A stretch of 13,193 nt of DNA from CALMEC01 sp031376485 (GTDB taxonomy: Bacteria; Actinomycetota; Thermoleophilia; Miltoncostaeales; Miltoncostaeaceae): NCBI GenBank assembly GCA_031376485.1, contig JANMDV010000194.1:1-13193 (forward strand), given 5' to 3'. The notes below the pieces were generated by a model that ran no database searches, was not told the DNA's origin, and worked only from the letters and a program-made list of their open reading frames with translations. The first letter of the stretch is position 1; each line of letters begins with the position of its first letter. The translations under genes were made by a program, and so were the position numbers. Positions 6,826-13,193 of this stretch are shown here, in pieces.

Positions 6826-7325
6826 GTCACCGTGAGCGTTCCGTGCATCCCGGCGTCCTTGTGTCCGGGGATGGCGCAGGAGAACTCGTAGGTCCCGGGC
6901 TTGAGGGTGGCGACGAGGTCCGCGGTGTTGCCGCCTGAGATCGTTTCGCTTGGGCCGATGGCGACCCCGTTGCCTTGGATGGCGAGGTTGTGGGGGACAG
7001 AGGAGTCGTTGCGCAGCACGAACTTGATCGTGCCCGCCTTGGCGGTGATGGTCTTCTGCGTGAACTCGAGCTTGCCGGTCGGGTCAGCGTCGACCGTGAT
7101 CGTCTGTGTGACCGCTGCGGTCGACCCGCCGGTGACCTGTTCGGGTGCTGTCGTGGTGGTCGCGGGAGCGGTGGATCCGGTTGTCGTCGGAGTGGCCGCT
7201 GCCGTTGCGCTCGTGGATCCCGCTGTGGTGGACGTCGACGATCCGCCGCAACCGGCGGCGGCCAGGGCCGCCGGCAGGAGGATGGCCGCTGCCGCGACTC
7301 CCATCAGCTTGTGTGACCGCACCAT
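6822..7325 (-). CDS. Cupredoxin (plastocyanin-like) lipoprotein
   Basis: A 167-residue lipoprotein with a type-1 copper domain, expected on the outer face of the membrane as a small electron carrier or copper-binding protein. The ATG at 7325 follows AAGGAG at normal spacing; an upstream GTG at 7424 in frame lacks such a site and would bury the signal peptide. Residues 1-25 are a signal peptide ending in the lipobox LAAAGC, with Cys26 lipidated. Residues 27-65 are a Ser/Thr/Ala/Gly tether. The cupredoxin fold follows; the copper ligands read as His112 (VPHNLAI), Cys150, His155 (SCAIPGH) and Met160 (KDAGMHG), the usual H...C-x4-H-x4-M set. The domain is complete, ending MHGTLTVT. It is first in a run with the STAS gene and is divergent from the two-component genes. 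Redox partner unknown. Confidence 0.92.
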   Translation of the reverse strand: MVRSHKLMGVAAAAILLPAALAAAGCGGSSTSTTAGSTSATAAATPTTTGSTAPATTTTAPEQVTGGSTAAVTQTITVDADPTGKLEFTQKTITAKAGTIKFVLRNDSSVPHNLAIQGNGVAIGPSETISGGNTADLVATLKPGTYEFSCAIPGHKDAGMHGTLTVT

Positions 7326-7440
7326 GTTTTCGTCTCCTTGTGTCGAACCTGGATGAGGCTGAGCCTTCAGCTGTTTCCATGATCCGGCGGCGGATCGGGA
7401 CGTACCATGGGCTGTTCGGACCACCGGTCGTATGACGCGT

Positions 7441-7454
7441 TGATCGTTCGATCA
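7441..7454. promoter_or_regulatory. Inverted repeat TGATCG-TT-CGATCA, candidate operator
   Basis: A 6+2+6 perfect inverted repeat 116 bases upstream of the cupredoxin start, in the divergent region. It resembles the paired TGATCA elements 60 bases further on, so the three together may be sites for one regulator, possibly the neighbouring NarL-type protein. Based on symmetry and position only. Confidence 0.3.
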
Positions 7455-7516
7455 GCGGGCAACGCCGCCTCCCGAACCACCTGATGGGTCGATGACAGGC
7501 TTGGTGCGCGCCAGGA

Positions 7517-7535
7517 ATGATCACCTCATGATCAC
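7517..7535. promoter_or_regulatory. Paired ATGATCAC repeats (11-base period), candidate operator
   Basis: ATGATCAC occurs at 7517-7524 and 7528-7535, separated by CTC. Each contains the self-complementary TGATCA, so the pair is both a direct and an inverted repeat (TGATCA-N5-TGATCA). The 11-base spacing would place both on the same face of the helix, as expected for a dimeric DNA-binding protein. It lies about 150 bases upstream of the response-regulator start. Confidence 0.35.
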
Positions 7536-7680
7536 AACCACGACCTGCCCACCCCGAACGCGGCCCGAAGTGGGCCGCCACGTCCGTGGCGACGAAGTGT
7601 CCGCCACCGATCTGCTTCCCGTGGGTATCGTGCCCCTACGAGCGGTGCCGCCCGATTCCCGTCCCAGGGAGACCAATCGC

Positions 7681-8328
7681 ATGCCAGAGACAGCAAAGCG
7701 CGTGACTGTGGTCGTCGTGGACGATCACCCGGTGTTCCGTGAAGGCGTCGTGCGGGCGCTGACCTCGTCGGGTCGGGTGGAGGTCCTCGCCGAGGCCGGC
7801 GATGGACGCGATGCCCTCGCCCAGATCGAAGAGCACCGACCCGATGTCGTGCTGCTCGACTACAAGTTGCCCGAACTCAGTGGCCTTGCGGTCGCACACG
7901 CGATCGTGCGGGACGGGCTGCCGACCAAGATCCTGTTCCTGTCGGCCCACACCGAGAGCTCCGTGGTCTATGGGGCGCTCGAGGCCGGGGCCTCTGGCTT
8001 TCTGTCCAAAGAAGCGCGTCGGGAGCAGATCGTGGACGCGGTCGTGGCGTGTGCCGCCGGAAGGAACGTCGTGCCGTCGGATGTGGCTGCCGGCTTGGTT
8101 TCGGAGATCCGCCTCAGGTCGACGGGGGACGCGCCGGTGTTGACCAATCGTGAGCGAGAGATCTTGAAGTTGATCGCGGCGGGGCGGAGCCTGCCCGAGA
8201 TCGCGAAGGAGCTCATTCTGGGGCTCACGACCGTCAAGACCCACGCGCAGCACCTCTACGAGAAGCTCGGCGTGTCCGACCGCGCCGCTGCTGTCGCAGA
8301 GGCGATGCGTCGAGGACTGATCGAATAG
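7681..8328 (+). CDS. NarL/FixJ-family two-component response regulator
   Basis: A 215-residue transcription regulator. The ATG at 7681 follows AGGGAGA (7666-7672) at 8 bases. Residues 8-125 form the receiver: acidic pair Asp14-Asp15 (VVVVDDHPVFREGV), phosphoacceptor Asp60 in VVLLDYKLPELSG, switch Ser in LFLSAHTES, and the Lys in GFLSKEA. The C-terminal LuxR-type helix-turn-helix is LTNREREILKLIAAGRSLPE through TVKTHAQHLYEKLGVSDRAA. Phosphorylation by the kinase encoded directly downstream should favour dimerisation and DNA binding. All key residues are present. The gene is the first of a plus-strand pair and lies opposite the cupredoxin run, which makes that run a plausible target. The regulon cannot be told from sequence; no DosR-like GGGAC/GTCCC palindrome was seen upstream. 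Confidence 0.95.
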   Translation: MPETAKRVTVVVVDDHPVFREGVVRALTSSGRVEVLAEAGDGRDALAQIEEHRPDVVLLDYKLPELSGLAVAHAIVRDGLPTKILFLSAHTESSVVYGALEAGASGFLSKEARREQIVDAVVACAAGRNVVPSDVAAGLVSEIRLRSTGDAPVLTNREREILKLIAAGRSLPEIAKELILGLTTVKTHAQHLYEKLGVSDRAAAVAEAMRRGLIE

Positions 8329-8495
8329 GCCCACGCTCCACAACCGGCGGCGTCCTGATCGGCAGCAATACGGCTGTCGCGGAGTCCGAGCGGCTTGTCG
8401 CCTGGCTGCGGCTGCCGGCGATCTTCCTCATCGGCCTGGGGGAGAGCGTCAACGGCACCGGCGACGGGAGGTTCGGCTTCTATGTCGCGATCGGC
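8325..8495 (+). other. In-frame coding extension of the histidine kinase without a usual start codon
   Basis: The kinase frame is open well upstream of its first usual start (GTG 8496). The codons from about 8340 have nearly all G or C in third position and read as protein: AESERLVAWLRLPAIFLIGL then GESVNGTGDGRFGFYVAI, which is the first membrane helix and loop of a kinase sensor region. No ATG, GTG or TTG occurs in frame here. Candidates are CTG at 8355 or an ATA at 8325 that overlaps the regulator stop (ATAG) and has GAGGA 8 bases before it. The true protein probably begins in this stretch. Confidence 0.6.
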
Positions 8496-9548
8496 GTGTT
8501 CGCGGCGTGGGCGGCGGGGCTCCTGACGTGGGTGCATTGGCGCCCGGTGACCGAGGCGCTCGGCCTGATGAGCGCCGCGGTCGATGTCGGAGCGATCACG
8601 GCCCTTACGTTCTTGTCAGACGGGGGGTTCTCGCAGGCTCGTGTCGCGTACGCGCTGGTCCCGATCACGCTCGCTTTCCGGTTCAGGCCGTTGCTACCGG
8701 CGGTGGCCGGTGCCGCCATCGTCGCGGCATACCTGATCCAGGCGCTGAGCCACCCGTCCCGCACTCGCGGCCAGGCAGGGCAATTCATCGTTGTGCAAGC
8801 CGGCTACTTGATCTGGATCTCAGTCGCGGCGGTGCTGCTGGCCTTGGTGCTCGCTCGCCGGACGCGCAGGATCGGCAAGCTTGCCCTCCAGGCGCGGCAC
8901 CTGTTGGTCGATGCCCTCGGGGCGGAGGAACGCGAACGCCAAAGGCTCGCCGAGGGGCTCCATGACACCGCCCTGCAGAACCTGCTGTCGGCGCGGCACG
9001 ATCTGCAAGAAGTCGCCGACACAGTGGACCATCCGGCGCTGCAGCGAGCGGAATCCACGATCTCGCAGACCGTCGGGCAGCTGCGGGAGATCGTTTCGGA
9101 GCTCCATCCCCTCGTGCTGGAGCAGGCGGGTCTCGAGGCGGCCCTGTCGGCCGTGGCCGCGCACGCGAGCCGGCGCGGGGGGTTTGACGCACACGTCGCG
9201 TACTCGGCGAGACCGGGTCACCCGCAGGAGCGCTTGCTCCACGCCGCGGCGCGGGAGCTACTTGCCAACGTGGCAAAGCACGCCCACGCGCGCAACGTGA
9301 ATGTGCGCTGCTCTGATCGCCAGGGATGGATTGTGCTGAGCGTCGCGGACGATGGAGCCGGCTTCGACACGGCGACGATCGGCGAACGCGTTGTCGCCGG
9401 TCACATCGGCTTGGCGTCGCAGCGGGCACGGATCGAAAGCGCAGGAGGAGAACTCACAATCGAAAGCGAGCCGGGCGAGGGAACGGTCGCCACCGTTCGC
9501 CTCCCGGAGGCGACCGAGGCCCAGTCCTCACCTACCGCCCCGCTGTGA
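8496..9548 (+). CDS. Membrane histidine kinase of the NarX/DesK type (HisKA_3)
   Basis: The sensor partner of the preceding regulator. From the GTG at 8496, the first usual start, it has 350 residues, but coding evidence extends upstream (see 8325-8495). Residues 1-120 are several membrane helices (for example AYALVPITLAFRF, AGAAIVAAYLIQAL, LIWISVAAVLLALVLA) with short loops and no separate sensor domain, so the signal is probably sensed in or near the membrane. The dimerisation/phosphoacceptor helix is EERERQRLAEGLHDTALQNL, with His156 as phosphorylated residue. The ATPase domain has the N box (ELLANVAKHAHARNV, Asn258), G1 box DDGAGFD and G2 box GHIGLASQRARI, ending GEGTVATVRLP. All catalytic boxes are intact. 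It is convergent with the DUF1003 gene, only 30 bases away, with no evident terminator between them. Confidence 0.93.
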   Translation: MFAAWAAGLLTWVHWRPVTEALGLMSAAVDVGAITALTFLSDGGFSQARVAYALVPITLAFRFRPLLPAVAGAAIVAAYLIQALSHPSRTRGQAGQFIVVQAGYLIWISVAAVLLALVLARRTRRIGKLALQARHLLVDALGAEERERQRLAEGLHDTALQNLLSARHDLQEVADTVDHPALQRAESTISQTVGQLREIVSELHPLVLEQAGLEAALSAVAAHASRRGGFDAHVAYSARPGHPQERLLHAAARELLANVAKHAHARNVNVRCSDRQGWIVLSVADDGAGFDTATIGERVVAGHIGLASQRARIESAGGELTIESEPGEGTVATVRLPEATEAQSSPTAPL

Positions 9549-9578
9549 CCGACTCATCACCGGGTATGCGGGCTCTCG

Positions 9579-10110
9579 CTATCGCGGTTCCCCGAGTGCG
9601 GTGACCGTGCTTACGCTGTCCGTGACAACGCGCCGATGGATCTCTTTGGTGAGCGTCTCGACTTGCGTCGTCAGGCGGGTGTTCTCGTCGATCAGCGTCG
9701 TGAGGAGCGCGATTTGGTGCTGGGCTGCGGTCTGCCGATCGATGGCGTCTTGAGCGACGGCTTCGCGATGTTCCGCGTCGGCCTCGGCGTGCGCCTTGTC
9801 CCTGTCTGCCTGGCGTGTCGCCGCGAGCAGGATCAGGGGCGCCGCGTACGCCGCCTGCAAGCTGAACGCCAGGTTGAGAAGGATGAACGGATAGAGGTCG
9901 AAGTGGACGAGGCCGACCGCGTTGATGATGATCCACGTCCCCACCAGCGCCGTCTGGCCCAGCAGGAAGCGTGGAGTCCCGAAGAAGCGAGCGAACGCCT
10001 CCGCGCGAGCCCCGAACCCCCCCCGCTCCGAATGGTGAGGAGAGGTGCTGCCAGCGTTCGAGGAAACGCAGGTGACTCTGAGCTGCGGGACCTGCGGCCT
10101 TCGTTGTCAT
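9579..10110 (-). CDS. DUF1003 family membrane protein, frame interrupted at a G8 run
   Basis: The best start is ATG 10110, with GGAGA upstream, reading MTTKAAGPAAQSHLRFLERW. At a run of eight G (C8 on the plus strand, 10017-10024) the frame must move by one base to continue as GARAEAFARFFGTPRFLLGQ, then helices GTWIIINAV and FDLYPFILLNLAFSLQAAYA, the DUF1003 signature. With seven G the whole reads as one 176-residue protein of normal DUF1003 form: N-terminal segment, two membrane helices, then a polar heptad-rich tail (about residues 110-165, ENTRLTTQVETLTKEIHRR) likely to form a coiled coil. A short product from GTG 9944 (121 residues) would lack most of the first helix. The break may be a sequencing error, a true mutation or phase variation. 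Family function is unknown. It is the last gene of the minus run after zwf. Confidence 0.8.
10017..10024. repeat. Homopolymer C8/G8 tract at the DUF1003 frame break
   Basis: Eight consecutive C on the plus strand (G on the coding strand). It is exactly where the DUF1003 frame changes: loss of one base joins the start with the good ribosome site to the conserved body. Such tracts are prone to slippage in vivo and to base-calling error. Confidence 0.9.
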
Positions 10111-10130
10111 TGCGTTCTCCTTGTCGAGCC

Positions 10131-10148
10131 CGACGCGTCACGGCGTCG
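10131..10148 (-). promoter_or_regulatory. Short hairpin upstream of the DUF1003 ribosome site
   Basis: CGACGC and GCGTCG form a perfect 6-bp stem with a 6-base loop, in the 136-base gap between zwf and the DUF1003 gene. No T run follows, so it is not a clear terminator. It may be an mRNA structure or an operator; the rest of the gap shows nothing else. Confidence 0.25.
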
Positions 10149-10246
10149 AGGTTGATCGTCATGCCACCGACGCTCGCTCGAATGAGATCGGTTCCGCGTG
10201 TGGCAGGCGGCGGGCATGGTCGCGGTCACCGGCGCGGCGTGATGTC

Positions 10247-11677
10247 TCACAGGACTGTCTCGTTCGAGGACGTTTCCGATGTCAGGGGGTCGTGCCAGGG
10301 TCCGTCGGGAGCGATGAGCTTGTCGGCTTGCCGGGGACCCCACATGCCTGGGCGATAGGGATGGGCGGGGGAGTGTGCGGTGAGGACCGGAGCGACGACC
10401 GCCCAGGCCGCCTCGACGGCCTCCTCCCGGGTGAAGAGCGCGCCGTTGCCGGCGAGCGCATCGCCGATCAACCGTTCGTATGGGGCCTCTTCGTTCGGTT
10501 GTGCGTCGAGCAGGAAGAGTTCGCGCTGATCGCCGACGAACTCCTCGCCGACTCGTTTGACGCGCGCGGCGATGGCGATCGCCGCGTCGGGTGCGAGGCG
10601 GAAGCGAATGTAGTTCGGCCGGCCGTCGGCGGGGTGCGAGTCGGCGAACAGCTGTTGTGGTGGGGGCTTGAGCTCGACCAGGACTTCGGTGGCCGTCTCG
10701 GGGAGGCACTTGCCGGCGCGCAGGTACCACGGCACGCCGGCCCAGCGCCAGGAGTCGATCGAGAGCCGCACCGCACAGAACGTCTCCACGTCGGAATCCT
10801 TGGCGACCCCGGGTTCCTTCCGATAGCCGGTGAACTGGCCGCGCACAAGGTCCGCGGCGATCAGGGGTCTCATCGCTCTGAGGACATCGAGCTTCTCGCT
10901 GTGCAGGGCGTCGAAGCCAGGGGATGGCGGTGGCTCCATGGCAAGCAACGCGACCACCTGGAACAGGTGGTTCTCCACGACGTCACGCAGGCAGCCGGCC
11001 GTCTCGTAGAACGCCCCGCGGCCTTCCACACCGAAGCTCTCCGCCATCGTGATCTGCACGGAGGCGACGTAATTGCGGTTCCAGATCGGCTCCAGGAACG
11101 AGTTGGCGAAACGGAAATACAAGAGGTTCATGATCGCCTCCTTTCCGAGGAAGTGATCGATCCGGAAGATCGCATCTTCGGAAAACACCGCCCGCGCGAC
11201 ACGGTTGAGTTCACGTGCGGAGGCGAGATCCCGCCCGAACGGCTTCTCGACGATGACCCGCGCGCCGCCGGCCAAGCCCGCGCGGTCGAGCTGCCGGATG
11301 ACGGTCTCGAAGAGCGACGGCGGGATCGCCAGGTAGTGAGCGGGGCGCTGTGCGTGGCGGAGCGCCTCCCGCAGCGTCGCGAACGTGCCGGGCTCGTTGT
11401 AGTCGCCGTCGACGTATCCCAACAGGGCGATCAGACGTGCCAGAGCCGGTTCATCGTCGATGCCGGTGGGCGTGGCTGCGATGCTGTCGCGTACACGGTC
11501 GCGGAGGTTCGCCAGATCCCAGTTTGAGTGCGCCACACCGATGACCGGTATGGACAGGGCCTCTCGCTTGGTCATGGCAAAGAGGGCGGGGAAGATCTTC
11601 TTGTGCGCGAGGTCCCCGGTCGCGCCGAACAGCACCAGCGCATCCGCGGGCCGTGATCCTGCGGTTGGCTCGCCCAT
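10247..11677 (-). CDS. zwf: Glucose-6-phosphate dehydrogenase
   Basis: Oxidises glucose 6-phosphate to 6-phosphogluconolactone with NADP+, the first step of the oxidative pentose phosphate pathway and a main NADPH source. The ATG at 11677 follows GGAGGAG at 5 bases, giving 476 residues, slightly short for the family (about 480-510). The dinucleotide-binding motif is LFGATGDLAHKKIFPAL (about 16-32); EKPFGRD at 144-150; the substrate-binding/active-site signature RIDHFLGKE at 172-180 with His175; and VENHLFQ with His237 in the place of the catalytic base. The C-terminal region includes WAGVPWYLRAGKCLPE and PNYIRFRLAPD, all typical. The start lies one base after the stop of the site-2 protease gene, so the two are probably translated together. 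A further in-frame start at 11839 lies inside the protease and is unlikely. Confidence 0.97.
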   Translation of the reverse strand: MGEPTAGSRPADALVLFGATGDLAHKKIFPALFAMTKREALSIPVIGVAHSNWDLANLRDRVRDSIAATPTGIDDEPALARLIALLGYVDGDYNEPGTFATLREALRHAQRPAHYLAIPPSLFETVIRQLDRAGLAGGARVIVEKPFGRDLASARELNRVARAVFSEDAIFRIDHFLGKEAIMNLLYFRFANSFLEPIWNRNYVASVQITMAESFGVEGRGAFYETAGCLRDVVENHLFQVVALLAMEPPPSPGFDALHSEKLDVLRAMRPLIAADLVRGQFTGYRKEPGVAKDSDVETFCAVRLSIDSWRWAGVPWYLRAGKCLPETATEVLVELKPPPQQLFADSHPADGRPNYIRFRLAPDAAIAIAARVKRVGEEFVGDQRELFLLDAQPNEEAPYERLIGDALAGNGALFTREEAVEAAWAVVAPVLTAHSPAHPYRPGMWGPRQADKLIAPDGPWHDPLTSETSSNETVL

Positions 11678-11678
11678 C

Positions 11679-12836
11679 TCAGCTCCTCCGGTCCGGATCT
11701 GCGCGACGCGGAGAGTGCGACCACTGTCGCCGCTCTCCGAGCTTGAGCGCCTCGGCGATGTCCCGGGACGAGACGATTCCCGCGAGATGGCCGTCGTCCA
11801 TGACGAGCGCGCTCTCGGCGTTGGAGTCGACCATGGCAAGAATCGCGTCCGAGGCCGGCTCGTCCGGGGTCAAGAGCGGCAGCTGGTCGAGGAGCACCAT
11901 GCGGTCGCGGACCCGCAACGACATCGCCGCCCCGGCCCCATTCCTCGTGAGTCCGCGGGGTGAGGGCAGGATCCCGACCGGGCGAAGGCCGTTGAGCACC
12001 GGGTAGGCCGCCGACGGATCGTCCACGGGGACCTCGGCCATGAAGTCGCGGATGGTCTGGTCAGCTTGGGACACGATCGGGTGGTGGGTCATCAGGTCGG
12101 CGACCACGAAGCCCTCGAGTGCGTCCTGCAGAGAGACAAGCTGTAGCTCAGCGCGGGCAGCGCTGAGAATGAACCAGCCGATGAACGCGAGCCACACACC
12201 GCTGAAGCCACTTGCCATGAAGACGCTCACCGTCCCGACGGCGATCATGAGCGCACCGATTCCGATGCCGACCACGGCAGCGATCCGCGTCGCCCACGCA
12301 TGATCACCTTTGACGCGCCACAGCGCCGACCGGAAGATCCGACCGCCGTCCAGGGGCAGCGCAGGCACCAGGTTGAAGACCAGCAGCAACAGGTTGATGT
12401 AGCCGAGCCACGCAAAGACCCCGTCGATCGCCGGGCTGAGGTGCGTCAGCACGGCGAGGGCGATGAACGCCGCCGCCAGGCCGGCTGTCACCAGCGGCCC
12501 CGCGGCCGCGATGCGGAACTCCGCACCCGCGCTCGGGAACCCTCCGCGAAACCGGGCGACGCCACCGAGCAGCCACAGGGTGATCCCATCGATCTCGACT
12601 CCGTCGCGGCGCGCCCGAAGGGCGTGCCCGAGTTCATGGAGCAACAGCGATCCGAAGAACAGGAGTGCCGCTGCGACCGCCATCGCGACGTACGTGCCGC
12701 TCGCAAGACCAGGGTTGGTCGACGGGAAGACGTTGGCGGCGAGCGACCAGACGAACAGCCCGAAGACGGGAATCCATGTCCAGCTGAGCCCGATCGGTAT
12801 TCCCGCGATCCGACCCAGCCGGAAAGTGGTATTCAT
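11679..12836 (-). CDS. Site-2 protease (M50 metalloprotease) with two C-terminal CBS domains
   Basis: A 385-residue intramembrane zinc protease of the type that cuts membrane-bound regulators such as anti-sigma factors. The ATG at 12836 is preceded by AAGGAG; an in-frame start at 12998 would add 54 residues that do not look like protein. N-terminal GRIAGIPIGLSWTWIPVFGL is the first helix; HELGH at 67-71 supplies two zinc ligands and the catalytic Glu; NLVPALPLDGGRIFRS at 155-170 supplies the third ligand (Asp163). Further helices run to about 226. Two CBS motifs follow (about 244-300 and 308-365: VADLMTHHPIVSQADQTI; VRDRMVLLDQLPLLTPDEPA), which in this architecture bind adenine nucleotides. 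The layout matches mycobacterial Rip3 (Rv2625c), a dormancy-regulon gene. Substrate unknown; tight coupling to zwf suggests a shared stress or energy response. Confidence 0.95.
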   Translation of the reverse strand: MNTTFRLGRIAGIPIGLSWTWIPVFGLFVWSLAANVFPSTNPGLASGTYVAMAVAAALLFFGSLLLHELGHALRARRDGVEIDGITLWLLGGVARFRGGFPSAGAEFRIAAAGPLVTAGLAAAFIALAVLTHLSPAIDGVFAWLGYINLLLLVFNLVPALPLDGGRIFRSALWRVKGDHAWATRIAAVVGIGIGALMIAVGTVSVFMASGFSGVWLAFIGWFILSAARAELQLVSLQDALEGFVVADLMTHHPIVSQADQTIRDFMAEVPVDDPSAAYPVLNGLRPVGILPSPRGLTRNGAGAAMSLRVRDRMVLLDQLPLLTPDEPASDAILAMVDSNAESALVMDDGHLAGIVSSRDIAEALKLGERRQWSHSPRRADPDRRS

Positions 12837-12935
12837 GGCATCTCCTTGTGCGTGCGCTTGTTGTCCAAAGCGTGCACCCACGGGGCAGGTCGCGACATCC
12901 GGCAAGTGGATGGCCCGGGCGTCTGACGTCTCTCC

Positions 12936-12957
12936 ACCGATCGGTCGCCCGATTGGT
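12936..12957. promoter_or_regulatory. Near-perfect inverted repeat upstream of the site-2 protease gene
   Basis: ACCGATCGG-TCGC-CCGATTGGT is a 9-bp inverted repeat with one mismatch and a 4-base spacer, 100-121 bases upstream of the protease start. It could be an operator for the protease-zwf unit or a hairpin. No clear -35/-10 pair was found beside it. Confidence 0.3.
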
Positions 12958-13007
12958 CCGCACGGCCCGGCAGACACCCGAGTGAGCACTGCGCTCATCC
13001 GGGCGTT

Positions 13008-13022
13008 CCCTCGCTGGGAGGG
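13008..13022 (-). terminator. Weak hairpin after the DUF4389 gene
   Basis: CCCTC-GCTGG-GAGGG forms a 5-bp G/C stem about 31 bases beyond the DUF4389 stop. No T run follows on the minus strand, so termination here is doubtful and the upstream gene may be read into the protease gene. Nothing else was seen between 12958 and 13052. Confidence 0.2.
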
Positions 13023-13052
13023 GCGCGATCTATTCGGCCGGGGCAGCCGCCG

Positions 13053-13193
13053 TCACCGCTCCAGCCGGAACGGCGGGTATTCGTCGCGCATCAGGGTCGT
13101 GTAGGCGATGACCCGGTAGACCCACCGGTTCATTCCGATGACCAGGTCGAACAGGCTGCGTGGGTAGCGTCCGGTGAAAAGTAGGGCGATGGC
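13053..13193 (-). CDS. DUF4389 domain-containing protein (C-terminal end only)
   Basis: The last 46 residues and stop of a gene entering from the right edge. The sequence AIALLFTGRYPRSLFDLVIG then MNRWVYRVIAYTTLMRDEYP and PFRLER matches the end of DUF4389 membrane proteins, which carry a FTGRYPRxLFDFxxGxxRW segment and close with the DxYPPF motif. Family members are predicted membrane proteins of unknown function, common in actinobacteria. It is on the same strand as the site-2 protease, 216 bases upstream of it, so a shared transcript is possible but not shown. Confidence 0.8.
   Translation of the reverse strand, partial: AIALLFTGRYPRSLFDLVIGMNRWVYRVIAYTTLMRDEYPPFRLER

Larger units (their letters stand above)
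7326..7680. other. Divergent intergenic region between the cupredoxin and response-regulator genes
   Basis: A 355-base stretch that should hold promoters for both directions. No complete gene is supported: a plus frame from 7492 runs into the regulator but its residues do not resemble a receiver extension. It holds the TGATCA-type repeats described separately, and two adjacent symmetric elements: GCGGCCC-GAAGT-GGGCCGC (7560-7578) and GCCACG-TC-CGTGGC (7577-7590), which share two bases. These could form alternative hairpins in the regulator's leader RNA. Convincing -35/-10 pairs were not found by eye. Confidence 0.5.

Noticed and set aside
7492..7680. N-terminal extension of the response regulator
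   Set aside because: Receiver domains start right at the segment encoded after 7681, which has its own ribosome site; the extra 63 residues have no receiver-like features and overlap the likely promoter region.
7360..7680. DosR-type GGGAC/GTCCC palindrome that would tie the locus to a dormancy regulon
   Set aside because: Single GGGAC and GTCCC words occur but no spaced palindrome of that type was found.
9549..9578. Bidirectional terminator between the kinase and DUF1003 genes
   Set aside because: The 30-base gap between the convergent stops shows no stable inverted repeat or T run.
9833..10162. Minus-strand frame beginning MTINLDAVTRRARQGE upstream of DUF1003
   Set aside because: Weak ribosome site, and after the first 20 residues it only overlaps the DUF1003 gene in a wrong frame with Arg/Ser-rich sequence.
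10121..11527. Long plus-strand open frame (468 codons) opposite zwf
   Set aside because: It is the antisense shadow of an intact, strongly conserved zwf in GC-rich DNA; no domain, no good ribosome site, and composition rich in Arg/Gly/Val typical of such shadows.

Overview
The window is a high-GC chromosomal segment with strong G/C preference at third codon positions, purine-rich ribosome binding sites (AAGGAG/GGAGG types) and close-packed or overlapping genes. Together with the gene set (DUF1003, DUF4389, a CBS-containing site-2 protease, an ETF-quinone oxidoreductase of actinobacterial type and a NarL-type two-component pair), this suggests an actinobacterium, perhaps a Thermoleophilia/Solirubrobacterales-like lineage. 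The phylum is a fair inference; the class is a guess. No tRNA, rRNA, CRISPR array, insertion sequence or phage gene was seen.

Layout. Left part (1-5575): a membrane-anchored TlpA/ResA-like thioredoxin (partial, minus) lies downstream of recQ (minus). recQ is divergent from an electron-transfer-flavoprotein:quinone oxidoreductase gene (plus), which is followed almost without a gap by an unrecognised helical protein and then by a small secreted protein closed by a clear hairpin terminator. Middle part (5576-7325): a decayed stretch with a remnant of a GH15 glucoamylase/trehalase start, then a minus-strand run of a small one-helix membrane protein, a STAS-domain protein and a cupredoxin lipoprotein; the cupredoxin stop and STAS start overlap as ATGA. 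A 355-base divergent region carrying TGATCA-type repeats separates this run from a NarL/LuxR-type response regulator and its histidine kinase (plus). Right part (9579-13193): four minus-strand genes, in transcription order DUF4389 protein (partial), CBS-containing site-2 protease, glucose-6-phosphate dehydrogenase (one base after the protease stop) and a DUF1003 membrane protein whose frame is broken at a run of eight G.

How it may work together. Redox and stress themes recur: thiol-disulfide exchange, ETF-linked electron entry into the quinone pool, a type-1 copper lipoprotein, NADPH supply by G6PD, a membrane protease with sensory CBS domains, and a two-component pair without a recognisable extracytoplasmic sensor domain. 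The GH15 remnant fits the frequent actinobacterial pairing of GH15 enzymes with zwf. These links are inferred from context.

The most notable observations are: an ETF-quinone oxidoreductase that keeps only three of the four cysteines expected to hold its 4Fe-4S cluster; a DUF1003 gene split at a G8 tract; two genes (sensor kinase, ETF-QO neighbour) whose coding sequence seems to extend upstream to the previous stop codon without any ATG/GTG/TTG; and a translationally coupled cupredoxin-STAS pair divergent from a two-component system.
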